A stretch of DNA of 64,000 nt. Origin: Geosiphon pyriformis. Taxonomy: Eukaryota > Glomeromycota > Glomeromycetes > Archaeosporales > Geosiphonaceae. The notes under the pieces were generated by a model that was not told where the DNA came from, made no database searches, and saw only the letters and a list, made by a program, of their open reading frames with translations. The translations under genes were made by a program, and so were the position numbers. Below, one piece after another: positions 45,590-58,749 of the stretch (position 1 is its first letter; each line of letters opens with the position of its first letter). The stretch spans positions 138,654-202,653 of the forward strand of contig JAAOMT010000534.1 in the NCBI GenBank assembly GCA_016748015.1. The letters are read 5' to 3'.

Positions 45590-47121
45590 TAAAAAAATAA
45601 AGAAAATATCTTTTTTTAATTTAAATTATTATGTACTTTGTGATTATTTATTAAATCAAAATTTATTATTAATTTTGTTATTATAAATATGGCCAAAAAA
45701 TTTGATAAATTTTTTACATATTTTAATTTTGATTAAACTACTTTTTAAGTAATGCTATTTTACATAAATATATATTTTGTATATGTTCTATAATATTAAT
45801 TACAACTTTTAATTTTTTAAAACATTTTTAATTAATAAATCTATTATAAAAATAAAAAATTATTGAAATTTTTTTTAAAACCAAAAAATTATCTTCATAA
45901 AAAACATTAGATTTGCTTTAAATAAGAGAATCTGATTAAAAAAATCTTAGAAAGTATCTTAAAAGTTTTAATCAAAGCAATAAGCCAAGTATTTATTAAA
46001 ATATTTTAATAATTATAAAATTTAAGAATTATTAATATTTAAGTTTCGTTTTATAACTTAAAAACTAATTTACTTAGCAAATATATATTTTGCAAATTTA
46101 ATAATAAATCCAAAATAAAATTTTATAATGTTTTTATAATTTATTTGAAATATTAAACAAATCAACAGTTTTTTTATCTGGTAGATTCTTGATTATATTT
46201 ATTTATTTATTATGTTTATTTTTTTTATTAATTTATTTTTTTATAATTTAATTTATCTTTAAAATAAGTTTATTTTTACAATTAAATAATTTAAAACCAC
46301 TTTTAAAATACTTTTAATTATGTAATTTTTATTACAAACCAAAATTTTTATATACTTAATAATAACAAAGTTTATTTTAAATTTTCAGTTATCTGAAATT
46401 TATAGAGCTTGAAAACTTAATAAATTTTTTTTATATTAAATAAAATTAACTTACATTTATTATTTTCTAAATCTTTAAAGTTTTTTACTTATTAAAAAAT
46501 AATTATACAAGCAAAAGTTTTTTAATTTGTTCCTAAATTTTAATTTTAATTTTTTAAATATATTTAAATACTAAATATTCTAATTTAAAAAACTTAAAAA
46601 ACAGCAATCTTAAACTTATAAAATCAAGTTTTAGAGAATATTTTATTAGTTAATATGTATATAACTTTACATATAAAAGCATGAATTATATTTATATTTT
46701 TTTTTAATTATTTTTTTTATAATTTTTTGCATTTATTGTTTTGCATTTTTATTGATTTTTATTGATTTCTTCAGAAATCTTTCCACAATAAAATTTTTTA
46801 TAAACGTATTAATTATATATTTAAAAAACCATTTAAACCTACTAATATAAAATTAATTTTGTAATTAAGATCAAAAAACTTATTTATTTTATATATTTTT
46901 GCCTAATAATAATGTTAATTAAAAATTTATTAACCAAAAACTTACTAAAAAATATATAATAAATCAGCTTTTTTTTTTTAAAAAATTAATTTAAATCAGA
47001 ATTTTGGCCATAGAACAGTCTATCAAAAAATTTTACAAACTTGTTTCCAATTATTTTCTTAAATTAATACTTTGTTTAATACTATTTTTATTAAAATTAC
47101 CATTCAAAACTACAAATATAC
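45590..47121 (-). pseudogene. LINE-C relic, ORF2 part
   Basis: Plus-strand text at 45,600-45,760 lines up with LINE-A at 27,890-28,060, at 45,880-45,960 with 28,185-28,270, and at 47,045-47,115 with 29,560-29,620, in the same order and orientation. Nearly all changes are toward A or T. Interrupted at 47,122 by a solo LTR. Confidence 0.75.
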
Positions 47122-47693
47122 TGTTATAGTCGAATATAATAAGCAAAGAAAAACAATATTATATAGTAATAAAAATAAAAAAGAGTAATTTAACTTTTAA
47201 TAAGCAAATTAAATTAGTAAGAATTTAATATGTGAAATCAGTTTCATAAATATCTTAGTTGCTATTTTTTTCAAAAAATAAAAAAAGAATCTGAAGGTAA
47301 AAGAATAGTTCATATTGTTAACAAAAAATAATACATTAGTATAATTCTATGTTTTATATTAACACTCTTATAATTCAATATTAGATATTAGTTGTATTTT
47401 TTAATAAAAATTTATTTAATATATTTTACAAAAAACTAAAAATTATACAAATCAAGAATAAATTTTTACAGTTTTGAGAAGTTTCATATATATACTTGTA
47501 AAAAAAATAATAATTTGGCCAATTATTAAGTTAATAATCGAATTAATAATTAAGTCAATAATCAAGCATAAGTTAATAATTATATTAATAACTACTTTTA
47601 AAAATAAAATAGCTAATTAATAACTAATAAATATAACAAACTATTGGTTAAGTAAATAAATAAAACTTAAAAAGTAAAATTTTAATTATATCA
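47122..47693 (-). repeat. Relic solo LTR of the LTR-B family
   Basis: Starts TGTTATAGT and aligns with LTR-B LTRs along most of its length (for example AATCTGAAGGTAAAAGAATAG at 47,287 and TATAATTCTATGTTTTATATT at 47,340), ending TATATCA. Remains of the 12-bp minisatellite are visible at 47,520-47,575. Flanked by ATAC on both sides (47,118-47,121 and 47,694-47,697). LINE-C similarity resumes immediately after, so this is a single LTR inserted in LINE-C. 572 bp, shorter than the 678/702 bp copies through deletions. Confidence 0.8.
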
Positions 47694-47800
47694 ATACTAA
47701 TATTTACTGTTTTGACAATTATAGCATTAATATAATTAATTTATACTTAAAAAACCTTTTGCAAAAAGACTTAAAATTAAAATTAAAAGCTTATTATTAA
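47694..47800 (-). pseudogene. LINE-C relic, continuation
   Basis: TAATATTTACTGTTTTGAC and the following bases match LINE-A after 29,615 in the same orientation. I lose the alignment beyond about 47,800. Confidence 0.6.
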
Positions 47801-50800
47801 ATAATAAACATATTAATAAAAACCAGTTTGGCATTTTAAAAACTTTATGTATATATTTAACTATAATATTGCTCAATATAACTGTTATTCTAAAATTTAA
47901 ATAATCAAAATCCAAATCATAAATAAAAATTCTGATTTTATCAAATTTTTTTATAATTTATAATTTACTTAACTTCTTGATTTTGTTTTAATAATAATAA
48001 AAACCAAATATTAATTTTTTTATACTATTTAATAATAGTTTTTTGCTTAGCAAATTGTTTATTTCTTTTATATTGTAAATAAAAAATTTTTAAATCAAAT
48101 TAATTATCAGAAAAATAAAATATTAGATTTATTTTCGGCAAAAAAAACATTTAATTTTGATAAAACAACATTAAAAAACTTTCAAGCTTTATTATTTTGG
48201 TCTTTAGACTATTTAGAGACTTAAAAATCTAAGAAAAGCAAACTATTAGTTGTTTTTAAAAACTTATTTAGATCTATATTCAAATCAAAAACAAATTCTA
48301 AAAAAATAGCAACAAATATCTAAAAAACAAATATTTAATTTAAATATCAAATTTAAGATTTTCAAAAATAGTTTTATGTTTTTTTAAATATATTTAACTT
48401 CAGATCTAAAGTAAATAACAAAAAACTTAAAAACTTATTAATTATATTTGTATTAAAATTAATTAAATAAATCAAATACATAATTTAATAATATTTATTT
48501 TTTTAAAAGTATTTATTTTAAAGTTTAAAGAAACATTATTTTTATAATTAATATTAAAACTAGTGTTAATTATTTAAGGTTTTTTATTATATGCTTAAAA
48601 TTAATTAATAATGCCAAAAACAATTGTTTTGCTATTTGAAAATAAATAGAATTCTTTATGTTTTTTTATTGTTTTTTTTTTAAGTAAAACTATTTTTGAT
48701 AAAATCATATACAATACTTTTTACAAACTTTTTTTTAATAATATTACTACTAATAACAGCCATTAATTCTTAAACAAATGAGTTTATATTTTAAAAAAAA
48801 TTTGAAAAAACTATAAAAAATAAAAACGAAACTTTTTTTCAAAAAATTTTTACTTTTTAAAAAATTTTAAATGTAAAAAAAAGGTTTTTCTGTTTTTATT
48901 ATTTCTAAATTATTAATATTTATATTTTTTTAAAAATACAAAAAAAACTTTAAATAATAAGCAAAAACTTGTAATAATTATGTTTAAAAACTAATATTTT
49001 AATATTAATAATATTAATTTTATTAACCCAAAAATTAAAATAAAAAAATGCTTTTTAAATTATATTATTGTTTTTGTTACAATTTTTTAATTTATAATTA
49101 TATTTTTATAATTAATGTTTAGTTTATATTAACTTAATTTTTATTAAGCTTAAACCAAATACTATATTAATAACAACTTGTTTTAAAAGAAAAAAAACAA
49201 AAAATAATTAATTATAATATTTTATACCAATATTAATAACTTAAATAAAATAAAAATTCTTTATTATATTGTTTTAAAAATATGAATTAAAACAATTTTC
49301 ATATTATATATAATATTTTAAATTTAATTTATAAATATTAACATTATTAAACAATTTATTATTAATAATAATATATAATTTTTTTTAATACAATTTTTTT
49401 TTAGTACTTGTTAATTCTAATAATTATAATAATACTAATAATAACATTAAAATAAAAAACTCTTTTTTTTGTATTTTTATAATTATAATTAAAACAAAAA
49501 ATAAAAAAGATGACTTTTATTTTTTATAGTTTTAAACTATAAAAACAATTAAATATACTTTATAAAAATGTTTTTTTTAAATAATATAAAATTTGAACAA
49601 TTTTTTTGTTTTGGTTAAAAGTATTTTTTAAGTTTTTTAAAGCAATATAACAAAAAAAATATTAGTATAATTACTACAATTACAAAAAACTTTCAAAATT
49701 ATTAATTATAAACTGTTAACTAAGTTATTATTTTTTATTATCAATTTTTTTTTACTTCAAATAATTAAAAAACTAAAACAATAAAAAAATAATACAATTA
49801 AATTTTTTAAAATATTATTTTTAAATTAAAGTTGGTCTTTTTTTTATATAAAATAAAGCTTATGCTTTTTTAGTTTTTTTAATGTTTTTGTTAATTTTGT
49901 TTTATTAAAATTAATTATATTGCTTAATTTTATTTTGATTGTAAATAATAACTTTTTTTTTATTTTAAATTATAATATTAATATATTTGTTAAATATAGT
50001 ATCAATTAACAATTAGCTATATTGTTTAATATAGTAAATTTTGATTAATTATTACTAGTTTTAAAAGCAAACAAATTATATTTTAATATGTAATTTTTTA
50101 GTTATATTATTAAATTAATAAGCTAATAATTTATAATATTAATTTTAAAGTGTGTTTTCTCTTTTTTAGACTATTATAATATTAAATTACATTATTATTA
50201 TAATTAAATTGCTAAATATTTTCTGTGCTTTTTTTGGCTGTTTTAAATTAATTACAAATTCTAAATAAAAAAATAAAAAAATAAAAATTTTATTAATTAA
50301 TATGATTTAAATTATGAAAATTTTTAAAAAATTATACAATCTGTATCTAATTTTGGCTAAAAAAGTAAATAAATTTTTTAGCAATTAAAACAAAAAATTA
50401 ATTCATAAATTTGTAAGTAAAAAAGATTTAAAAAACAAAAAAATAGATTTTTTTGTTCTAATACCAATAAAAATAGAAATACGTTTTTTTTAAATTAAAG
50501 CTATTTATATATATACATATTTTCTGTTTTACAAAATAGTTTCCAAAAGCTTAATATTTTATTATCATTAATTATTGTGTATTATTTTGTGTTTTTACAT
50601 ATTTTTTTATGTTATTGCTTATTATTACATGTTAATTATGTTTTTCCTATAATTGATTAGTTTTTTACTTGAATATTTAATAATATTGTACATTATTTTA
50701 TGTTATTACATATTATTATTTAATTATAATTGATTAATTTTTTACTTATATAATATTTTTAAAAAATTATTAATATTATTAAAAATTTCTGAATAAGTAA

Positions 50801-52950
50801 TATCTAATTTATTTTTAATATTATTTTTATAATCAAAATAACTTATATTAAAATTGTGTTTAGTTTTTACATAATTTATTAAATAAAAATAAAAATTTGT
50901 TATTCAAAAAAGTTTTTAATAGTACTATTATCAAAATTAATACTTTGTAAAAATGTATATTTAATAGAAAACTTTTAAACATTTATATTACTACAAATAC
51001 AATATAATAATAATACATAACTAAATTATTTGTTTATTTTACTAATAATCTTAAATAATATTGAAATAACTGGTTATTTATAATAATTTATAGCCAAATA
51101 ATTCAAGTTATTTACAAATAACTTGAATTATTTAAATTATTTTGGTTAATATATAAATTTATATATATAATTATTATTATTTATAAAATATATTGCAATA
51201 TTTTTTGTTTTTTAAATAATTATAATTTTAATAATATAGTATTTTATACTTAATATTTAATAGTTCTTAAATTATCAGAATTTTAATAATACAGTTTATT
51301 GTACTTAATATTAAATTATTAAAATTTCAATAATACAGGATTTTGTACCCAATATTTTGTATTTCTCAAATTATTAGAAATATTTTTTTACAAAAAACTT
51401 TGCAATAATAATTTTTTTATTTGGTTGAATCTGTAACAAAAAAACTTTGTTTTTAATATAGTTGACTGTTATTATAAAGTCAAATATTATTAGCTATTTT
51501 CTAAATGCACATCTTTTAAAATTTATACGAAAAATTTAGTTTCTAAAGTATTTATTTAGAAAAATTTTTATATTATATACTGTACATAAAGAATATTAAA
51601 ATCTGTTATTTATTTTTAATATATTGTTTTTTAGAGAAATTCAATTAAATTGTTATTTAAAACCAATAAAATTATTTGATTTAACAATATTTCAAAAATA
51701 TTTACCTATTAAGTGTCAAAAAAATTTATATTGTTTTACTCATATGAGATATATTGAATCAGTAAATACATAAATTTAATAGCAAAATATTTTTACAAAA
51801 ATGGTTGCAATATTTATTATTCATTTTTAAGTATATAATTTTTATAAAAATTTTTTTTGTAATATTTTGATTTTTGAAATAATATAGTTTCGCTTTAAAT
51901 TAAACAAAACATAAAATTTGAAAATAAAACATATTATTTAAAATTTTGAAACTCTTTTAAGTTATCTGAATTGATATTCTAAATTTTTTATTATAAAATT
52001 ATTTTATCCATAGTAATATTTTAATAACTGCTTTAATTTATTAGCTTAAAATATGATTAATTTTTGTTACTTAAAATTTTAAAAATTAAAAATGATTTAT
52101 TAATAAAGCATTCTAAAATTTTAAATATTTATAATTATGTTTTATTTATTATTTAAAACAGTCATATTTGGATTTATAAATTTTTAAAATAGAAAATTTA
52201 GCAATAATTGTTGATAAAAAATTAAATTTCGTTATTAAAAAACTTCAATATTTAAACAACAAATCTCATCACAAATAACATTACAGTAAATTGGCTACCA
52301 CTTTTAAATAAAATTATATGTATAAAATAACAATTGAAACTTTTAATTAACAAATTAAATGGTCAATAGTATATTAAATTGAGTAATAATTGTTAATTTG
52401 TGTTCATGTGATAATAAAAAAGGTATTACTTTTGTGGGGTTTTTAAAAGCTTAAAATTAATTAAAGCTTGATAAATTAATTAGACTTACTAAATAATAAA
52501 AAATGAATTAATTTGGTTAAAGACTAATGTAATAATTCATAAAACTACTAAAAACAATATATTTTGATTATGGCAATTCATTAAGTTACACAAATATGAT
52601 ATTCGAAAAGACCAAGATTAAAACTTCAAATTGAATATAAAATTTTCAATGATAACAAATTTATTTGACTTATAATAAAATTACAAAAAAGTACAGAATA
52701 AAAAAAGGGAAGAACTAAATATCAAAAAGCTGCTTTTTGGCAATCCCACTTTTCCAGATTACAAGTCAGTTTATATTTATATCTATTTTGTATGATAAAT
52801 TATTTACTATTTAATTGATTAATAATTCAAATAATAATTATTACTAACTATTAATCAAAATATTAATTGCAAATATTAGATACATCTTATTAAACTGTGG
52901 TTGGATTATTTTTAACTGCAGTCTTATATTAACATCCTTAAGCTATTTTT

Positions 52951-55900
52951 AATGTAATTGCCAATTATTTTGAAATTTTTCAAATTATTTTAATCCGTTG
53001 ATCATCACGGATCCCGATGATCTGTCGATTTTTTTTTTTATTTCTTTGGTTATTTAATGATCCAATAAGATGATAGTTTTTTACGGTTATTATCTATTTT
53101 TGGGTCATATCATTTTATCGTATAACAAAACCAGGAACATATTAGGATCTACAAGATCAACGAGATCTACATGGAGAATGTGAAAATTACACCCGAGTTA
53201 ATATTATTCTAATTGCAACAACGCACACAGGCACACAAAACCCAAAGAACAAATTACTCTGGTAATCAAACTTAATAAAATAGATTCTGTGTTATATTAG
53301 AAATAATTAAGTCTTTTTTAATCTTTCTAATATTTTTTTAATTTAAAATGATTTTGTAAGCAAAGTTATACTTGTCTTACTAAATAAACATTTAGACTTT
53401 TTTTGACTAAAAGATTGATTTTATGTTTCTTATCAAAATATTTTTCAACTTTGATATCACTCATTTTTTTTAATATTTTTTGTAAAATAAAAAATTCCAA
53501 ACCAATTTTGTAAGAGAAAAGCCAAATGTATAGGTATTTTGAGTTTTTTCTGTGTCGGTTTAAAATATATGGATTATCTTTTTTTATTATAATTATTGTT
53601 GAATGATATTGTTTTGGTTTAATCTTTCTAAAAATTATCATTATTATTGTTATGATTATTATCAATTCATTTTAAGTTCAATTAAACTTTTTAAATAGGA
53701 AAAGATATAAAAATTATTCAATGATTTCTATTGTAAACCTTTAGCTTTATAAAATTCGACATCGTGGCAGCCTATTAAAAATCTCACTGATTTTAATTAT
53801 TTGTATCACTTTTGAAATTTACAATGAATTTACTTTTTATTTTTACCAGTATAAATAAGAATGACATTATTTTTTTTAAAACTTAAAATTATTGTTCAAT
53901 CCAATCCATTATTTTGGGAAAGCCTTTTAATTTCAATCTTGAATCAAAAAAGTACAAAATAGCAGAGTTTTCTTTTTAAAAAACCATAAAGATAATTGCA
54001 ATTAATAATAAAATTTTTACAATAGATTTTATATTTTTAATATTAGAGAACTATTTTATTGATTGCATATTTTGGGAGAAATTTTCTGTCTAGTGTTTTT
54101 CAAAATGTCAAATAAAAAACCTACAATTGATTTTTCTAAAAAACAAATGGATATTTAATCTTAAAAAATTTGATTTGAATATATTGTATTTTTTTGATTT
54201 TATATTTATGATAAATTACATAAGTAAAAAGTTATTTATTTCAAATATCAAGCAATAATTTATTTATTTTACAACTTTTTATAAAAAACTATTAATAAAC
54301 TATATCTTTTACTTTTATAAAAGCAAAAAAATATAAAAGAATTTTTATTCATTAATTTTTATTAATAGTTTTTGTTATATAAAGGTTGGAGATGATAGAT
54401 TTCCTGAATTTAAAGTTACAGTTTATACGATACAATATTAAAATTAAAGCTAAAAAATTTCCAGATAATTAATATTTATAAATTATTTAAATGAAAGTTT
54501 AATTATTTAAGATGAAACTCGCAATTGAATCAGATTTATATGTAATAAACAATTCTAACTTTTGCAAAAGCAATAATTCTAATTAATATTATAAATTTTT
54601 GGTATAAAGGAAATAAAAAAAGTTTCTCAAAATTAATCATTAGAACTTAAAAAATTAGCATCTATACAACTTTTATTAAAAGATCAAAAGTTGTTTACCT
54701 AAACTATTATTAATTTTTCTTATAATATCATAAATTTTTTAATTTTTGCTGTTAAATTAAATACAAATAATGATTAAAACTGAAACTTCTACAATTTTGC
54801 TTAGTTACTTAAAAATGATTTGTTTTATTCATTTATGGATTGGTTTTAAACCTTTTCTTTAATTCTGGCTATGTCTGATTAATGGAAGTTTTTATTTATT
54901 TATTATAGTTAAATTGTTAACTGACATAAGAGTGGCAACTTTAATTAAAAATTAAAAAAATTAAATTGTTGTTTTTCATTTTTATTTATATTAAAATCTT
55001 GATATTAAATAGATTAAACTTTAATTAAAATATTATGTAAAAAGTTTATATTAGATTAATTAATTATGTTATATTAATGTGAATAATTTCTATTACTAAA
55101 AACTTTTTTTTGACTAAGTTGACTCAAATATCTCTAAATATCAAATATAAATTTAATTTTTAATTTTATATAAACAATATTTATCAGACAAAATAAAATA
55201 AATTGCATAAGAATATAGATCGAAAACCTTTTTTATGTTATTCAAAGATTCCTCAATCTCCAAAAAATAAATCTATGTTGTTATTAACTTGAAAATTTAC
55301 ATTCTTCTTATGGAACACTAAATATTATTTTTGGAAAAAATATATTAAATCGCTTCGAATTTTAAAAATAGAAACCTGAAATTTTCTAGATAATGATAAT
55401 AAATAAATAAATTGATCATATCAAAAAATTAATTTATTCAACAAAATTTATTTATTAGAAAAAGAGTTTAAATTTTATTCAAGACATTGAATTCAAGTAC
55501 CCTTGTTATAATAAATACTTTTGAGTTTAACTATATGAATTAAATGCTTAGTTATTTTACAATTATAAATAACATAAATTAATTACAATATAACATGTTG
55601 TAACGTTACTTTGACTTGCGTTTAGATAAATTAACGTTCAATAATATAAGTTTTTGTTTTAGTTCTTTCAAAGTTTAGATTAGATTGTGACCATTTTGTA
55701 ATTGGCTTAAATTTAAAATTATTATTAATAAATGTGTGCATGAATTGTATATTAACAAAAATGTGTTTTGAAATTATATTTAATATTTTGAATATATGTA
55801 TTGTTTCACTATATCCATCCATTTATTTATTTATTGCATTGTTTGTTTGTTTATTTGTTTGTTTATTTGTTTGTTTTTGCCAGTAATTTATCTATTTCTT

Positions 55901-55980
55901 CTGTTGTAAGCTATCTATGATTTATAATTAATACAATTGCTTATTAAGTATTACACAAATTTTGAGGGGAGAATCTTTAC
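52951..55980. other. Unique DNA, no gene recognised
   Basis: Composition changes abruptly near 52,990, where CpG returns. A 7-bp inverted repeat (GATCATC / GATGATC, 9-bp loop) lies at about 53,001-53,023, followed by a T run. The open frame at 53,366-53,665 is Ile/Lys-rich without support. From about 53,700 the DNA is again AT-rich. Confidence 0.55.
55806..55877. repeat. (TTTA)n / (TTTG)n microsatellite
   Basis: ATTT units followed by mixed TTTG and TTTA tetranucleotides. Confidence 0.85.
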
Positions 55981-55988
55981 TGCCCTCA

Positions 55989-56192
55989 ATGTCTAGCGTA
56001 AAAGGTAAATACTAAGCCCAATAAAAAAATAGTGACCAATCCTAACACAATTAAATAGGCACACGATTCGGCTGCATTGCCTCAAATCGACCGAACACTA
56101 ATCCAATGAACGAAGGGTGGTCATTCACAGCAACAACCAGTTTTTTTTTTCTAAACTCTTTGAACCCAAAAAATATCACAGAATATTCTTGA
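55989..56192 (+). CDS. Candidate small two-exon gene, 49 aa
   Basis: ATG at 55,989 with five codons and one base, then a 54-bp intron (56,005-56,058) with donor GTAAAT, a CTAAC branch-point-like element and acceptor AATAG. Splicing keeps frame into KGTRFGCIASNRPNTNPMNEG and on to TGA at about 56,190. Exon 2 is CpG-rich relative to its surroundings, as coding DNA often is here. The T10 run in the second half argues that a further splice or an alternative end is possible. No family recognised. The antisense open frame at 56,051-56,242 overlaps and is the competing explanation. Confidence 0.3.
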
Positions 56193-58019
56193 GACGGGAA
56201 AAAAAAGAAGTTTTCTAAAAGAAATTTCAAAACTTTATTCATATTTTAGGTTTGATCAACATGCCAAGAATATCAAAAGCTCATTACCAAATAATTGAAA
56301 CAGATGGTTCTGTGTACTTCACATAAATATATTGAAAAGGGCTTGACCAAAAAAACACTTTTAAAGGATCTTTTGTGTAATTTTTAAATAAATTAAAAAA
56401 CTTTTTTAACCATAATTAAGCTTGGCTGATGGGAAATAGTAAAAAATTCGACAGGAAAAATTGTTAACCTTAAAACCAAAATATAAAGCAAAAACCCTCA
56501 ATTATAAATAATAATTAATGAAAAAATAAATAAATAAATAAAAATAAAATAATAATTTGCTTTTCCTCTCGAGAAATATGAAAAATTAATAAATCAAGTT
56601 CTTCTATGTAAAATTCCCTATCTAGAAATAAAACTTTCAAACTGGTTTTTCTTCATGTATTCAATAATTAATAGGTACATTGAAGCTTGGTAAGATGAAG
56701 ATTTTCAGATCCTAACGATTGATTACTCCAGACATTTTCGTTTTATATTTTTTAGCTATTCCTTGTGTTAATGCATCTTTCAATACATTTTCTGAAAAAA
56801 AAGTCGTGAACAACAAATATTCTTTAATAAATCTTCCAAAGGAAGGTATAAGTAAAATAAAAATTCACCAAGTCGATGACACGCAAGGAAGTTAATCCCT
56901 TATACTTCTATCTAGCTATATATAGGAAAACTCTAACCATTTCCAGGCTCTGCATAAATCTTTTTTTAAATTAACTGAAAAACTCCCATAATCCCGATTG
57001 AGTCTTATGGTGTGTTCAAAGTAGATATTTTTACAAAAGAAGGTTTAAGAATTTTGATTAAAATGTTCATATGTTAAATTTATAATAAATTTTATAACTT
57101 GAAAATTCAATGTTCAATTCCAGAATTATTTCTTCACCCTATCTTTTTCAGCTTATATTTAATTTAAGATTTTTCTCAAAGCCAAGAGGCAATTTCTTGG
57201 ATATGACAATTTGCTAACTTGTGAGCCCAATTCCATATAACTTTGTACATGATGAATTCCCAATGTGATTACCAAGTTTTGATAGCCTTATAAAATATAT
57301 ATTTTGTCTGAAAATAAAACACCAAAGTTTGAGGAGATTTCCGTTCCATTTTATTTGTGTTCAGTCTAAATAATGCCTAATTGATTGAGAAGCAGGATAA
57401 TTTTTATAAAATATAAAGGATAATATTAATTGTAGTTAAGTAAGCAAAGAAAATTTAGGCAAGATTTGCGATATAATTCGGACAAAAAGTTAAGCTTTTA
57501 AAAAACTATTTTGTCCGAGAAATCTCACATTTATGCCCAAATTCGGGAATTCATTTGTAAAGCATAAAGATTTTCCGTAAATTTTGGCTACCGGATTAGG
57601 ATTCCATTGTCAAAACGAACGAATGAGATTTTCTACAATGATTCCGAGCGGCTTAAAAAGTTGTGAGACTAAAATCAGTAGCACAGATCAGTTATTCGTT
57701 CTATCTGAAGGCTTATCAATTTCCATAAGCACCAATAAAAATTCGTTCAATTGACGAGTTATTCCCATAGATTTTTTTTTTTTGGAGAGGTAAATACAAT
57801 TTCTTATTTCCTATTTTATATTCGAAGTTTTTAAAGGTAACGCTTAAATGTAAAAATAGAGAAATATTGTGTCGCTGGATCAAAACCTTAGAATTACAAA
57901 TCGGCTCAAATATGTCAAAATGAAAGCTTGGGGGATGCATAATAAAGTGTATTAAATTGAGAAATCAAATAAAGTTTTGTCATAATAAATGAGTTTCGTG
58001 TTAAGATTCAAATGCCATT
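56193..58019. other. Intergenic, no supported gene
   Basis: Unique DNA with scattered CpG. One ATG-initiated minus-strand frame of 74 codons (57,716-57,940) has no recognisable domain and is not called. The rest has no open frame of note. Confidence 0.5.
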
Positions 58020-58749
58020 CTAAATTGCATTCATTTGGTTAACACTGAAAGGAATTTGAAAAAATGATTGAATGCCTGGAGGATGGTTGTTGTGCTTCAC
58101 AAAAACGTTTTGCTCTAACGTATTCTCAGGCATGGGAGTTGGATCGAAAATCTCTTGTTGATATATTGGACAACGAGTTTGTCCCAAATTGTTGAGCATG
58201 AAGTTTGGGTTCATATTCTCTTGAAATTTGGCTGGTATGAACTCTTTTGAATTGGAGTTATCAATGCCAGTGGCAATCTCAACAAGAGCCTTCAAATCCT
58301 CCAAGGAAGTGTCAGATAAAGCACTAGCAGACAACCATTTATTTTGCTTTTCTTCAGTTGGATTTTTTTCGTTTATGTGAAATTGAGTGGTCAAAAAATT
58401 CTTCTTGAAAATTTATTTTCAACAAATTGTGAGAAAAAATTTGTTTTTTTTACAATTATTTTACAAATTTATCACTTACACATTTTGCAATGGGGTTATA
58501 CTGTTCGGTGGATTTTCCAATGGAATTCACCAAATGTTCGATTCCTTTAAAACTGCCCGACATTATTTTTATGGATTTTATACTTTCTTTGCATGTAGGG
58601 CATTTTCGATCATCCATAGAAATGTCAACACAGGTTTTTGGATCCTCTCCTGATGTACAATTTTCTTGTAAAAGCTTAACGCCTTGCATTCTAGGGTTTA
58701 AAGCGCGAGTTTTTGGTGAATAGGGATTTCGTAATGTGTTGTCCAACAT
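58020..58749 (-). CDS. Two-exon gene, unknown protein with CxxC motif
   Basis: Exon 1 58,749-58,480 (ATG, 90 codons, phase 0), intron 58,479-58,404 (76 bp, GTAAGT donor, CAAG acceptor), exon 2 58,403-58,020 ending in TAA/TAG-type stop. Product about 217 residues. Exon 1 has DRKCPTCKESI, a zinc-ribbon-like C-x2-C; exon 2 has a matching-looking RCPIYQQEIFDP with only one Cys. The middle (EEKQNKWLSASALSDTSLEDLKAL) is helical and charged, the C-terminus Asn/Gln/Pro-rich. No signal peptide or membrane segment. An upstream out-of-frame ATG 11 bp before the start could attenuate translation. I recognise no family. Moving the acceptor 3 bp would drop one Lys without changing frame. Confidence 0.75.
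58404..58479 (-). other. Intron of the CxxC gene
   Basis: 76 bp, GTAAGT...TTTCAAG, AT-rich, containing in-frame stops after six codons, which is why it must be removed for the two frames to join. Confidence 0.75.

Larger units (their letters stand above)
39869..52950. other. Extremely AT-rich relic tract
   Basis: About 13 kb with very little G or C (for example three in 44,581-44,640) and no open frame of note. It is not random: several stretches align with the better-preserved elements at 8-40 kb once C-to-T and G-to-A changes are allowed (separate entries). The rest (about 43,400-45,590 and 47,800-52,950) probably also consists of decayed elements, but I cannot assign it by eye. (ATT)n at 44,160-44,183. 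Confidence 0.75.

Noticed and set aside
53366-53665. 99-codon minus frame
   Set aside because: Ile/Lys-rich low complexity, no homology recognised, no splice or leader signals.
57716-57940. 74-codon minus frame with ATG
   Set aside because: No domain, ends in a T-rich tract; may be an exon but nothing supports it.
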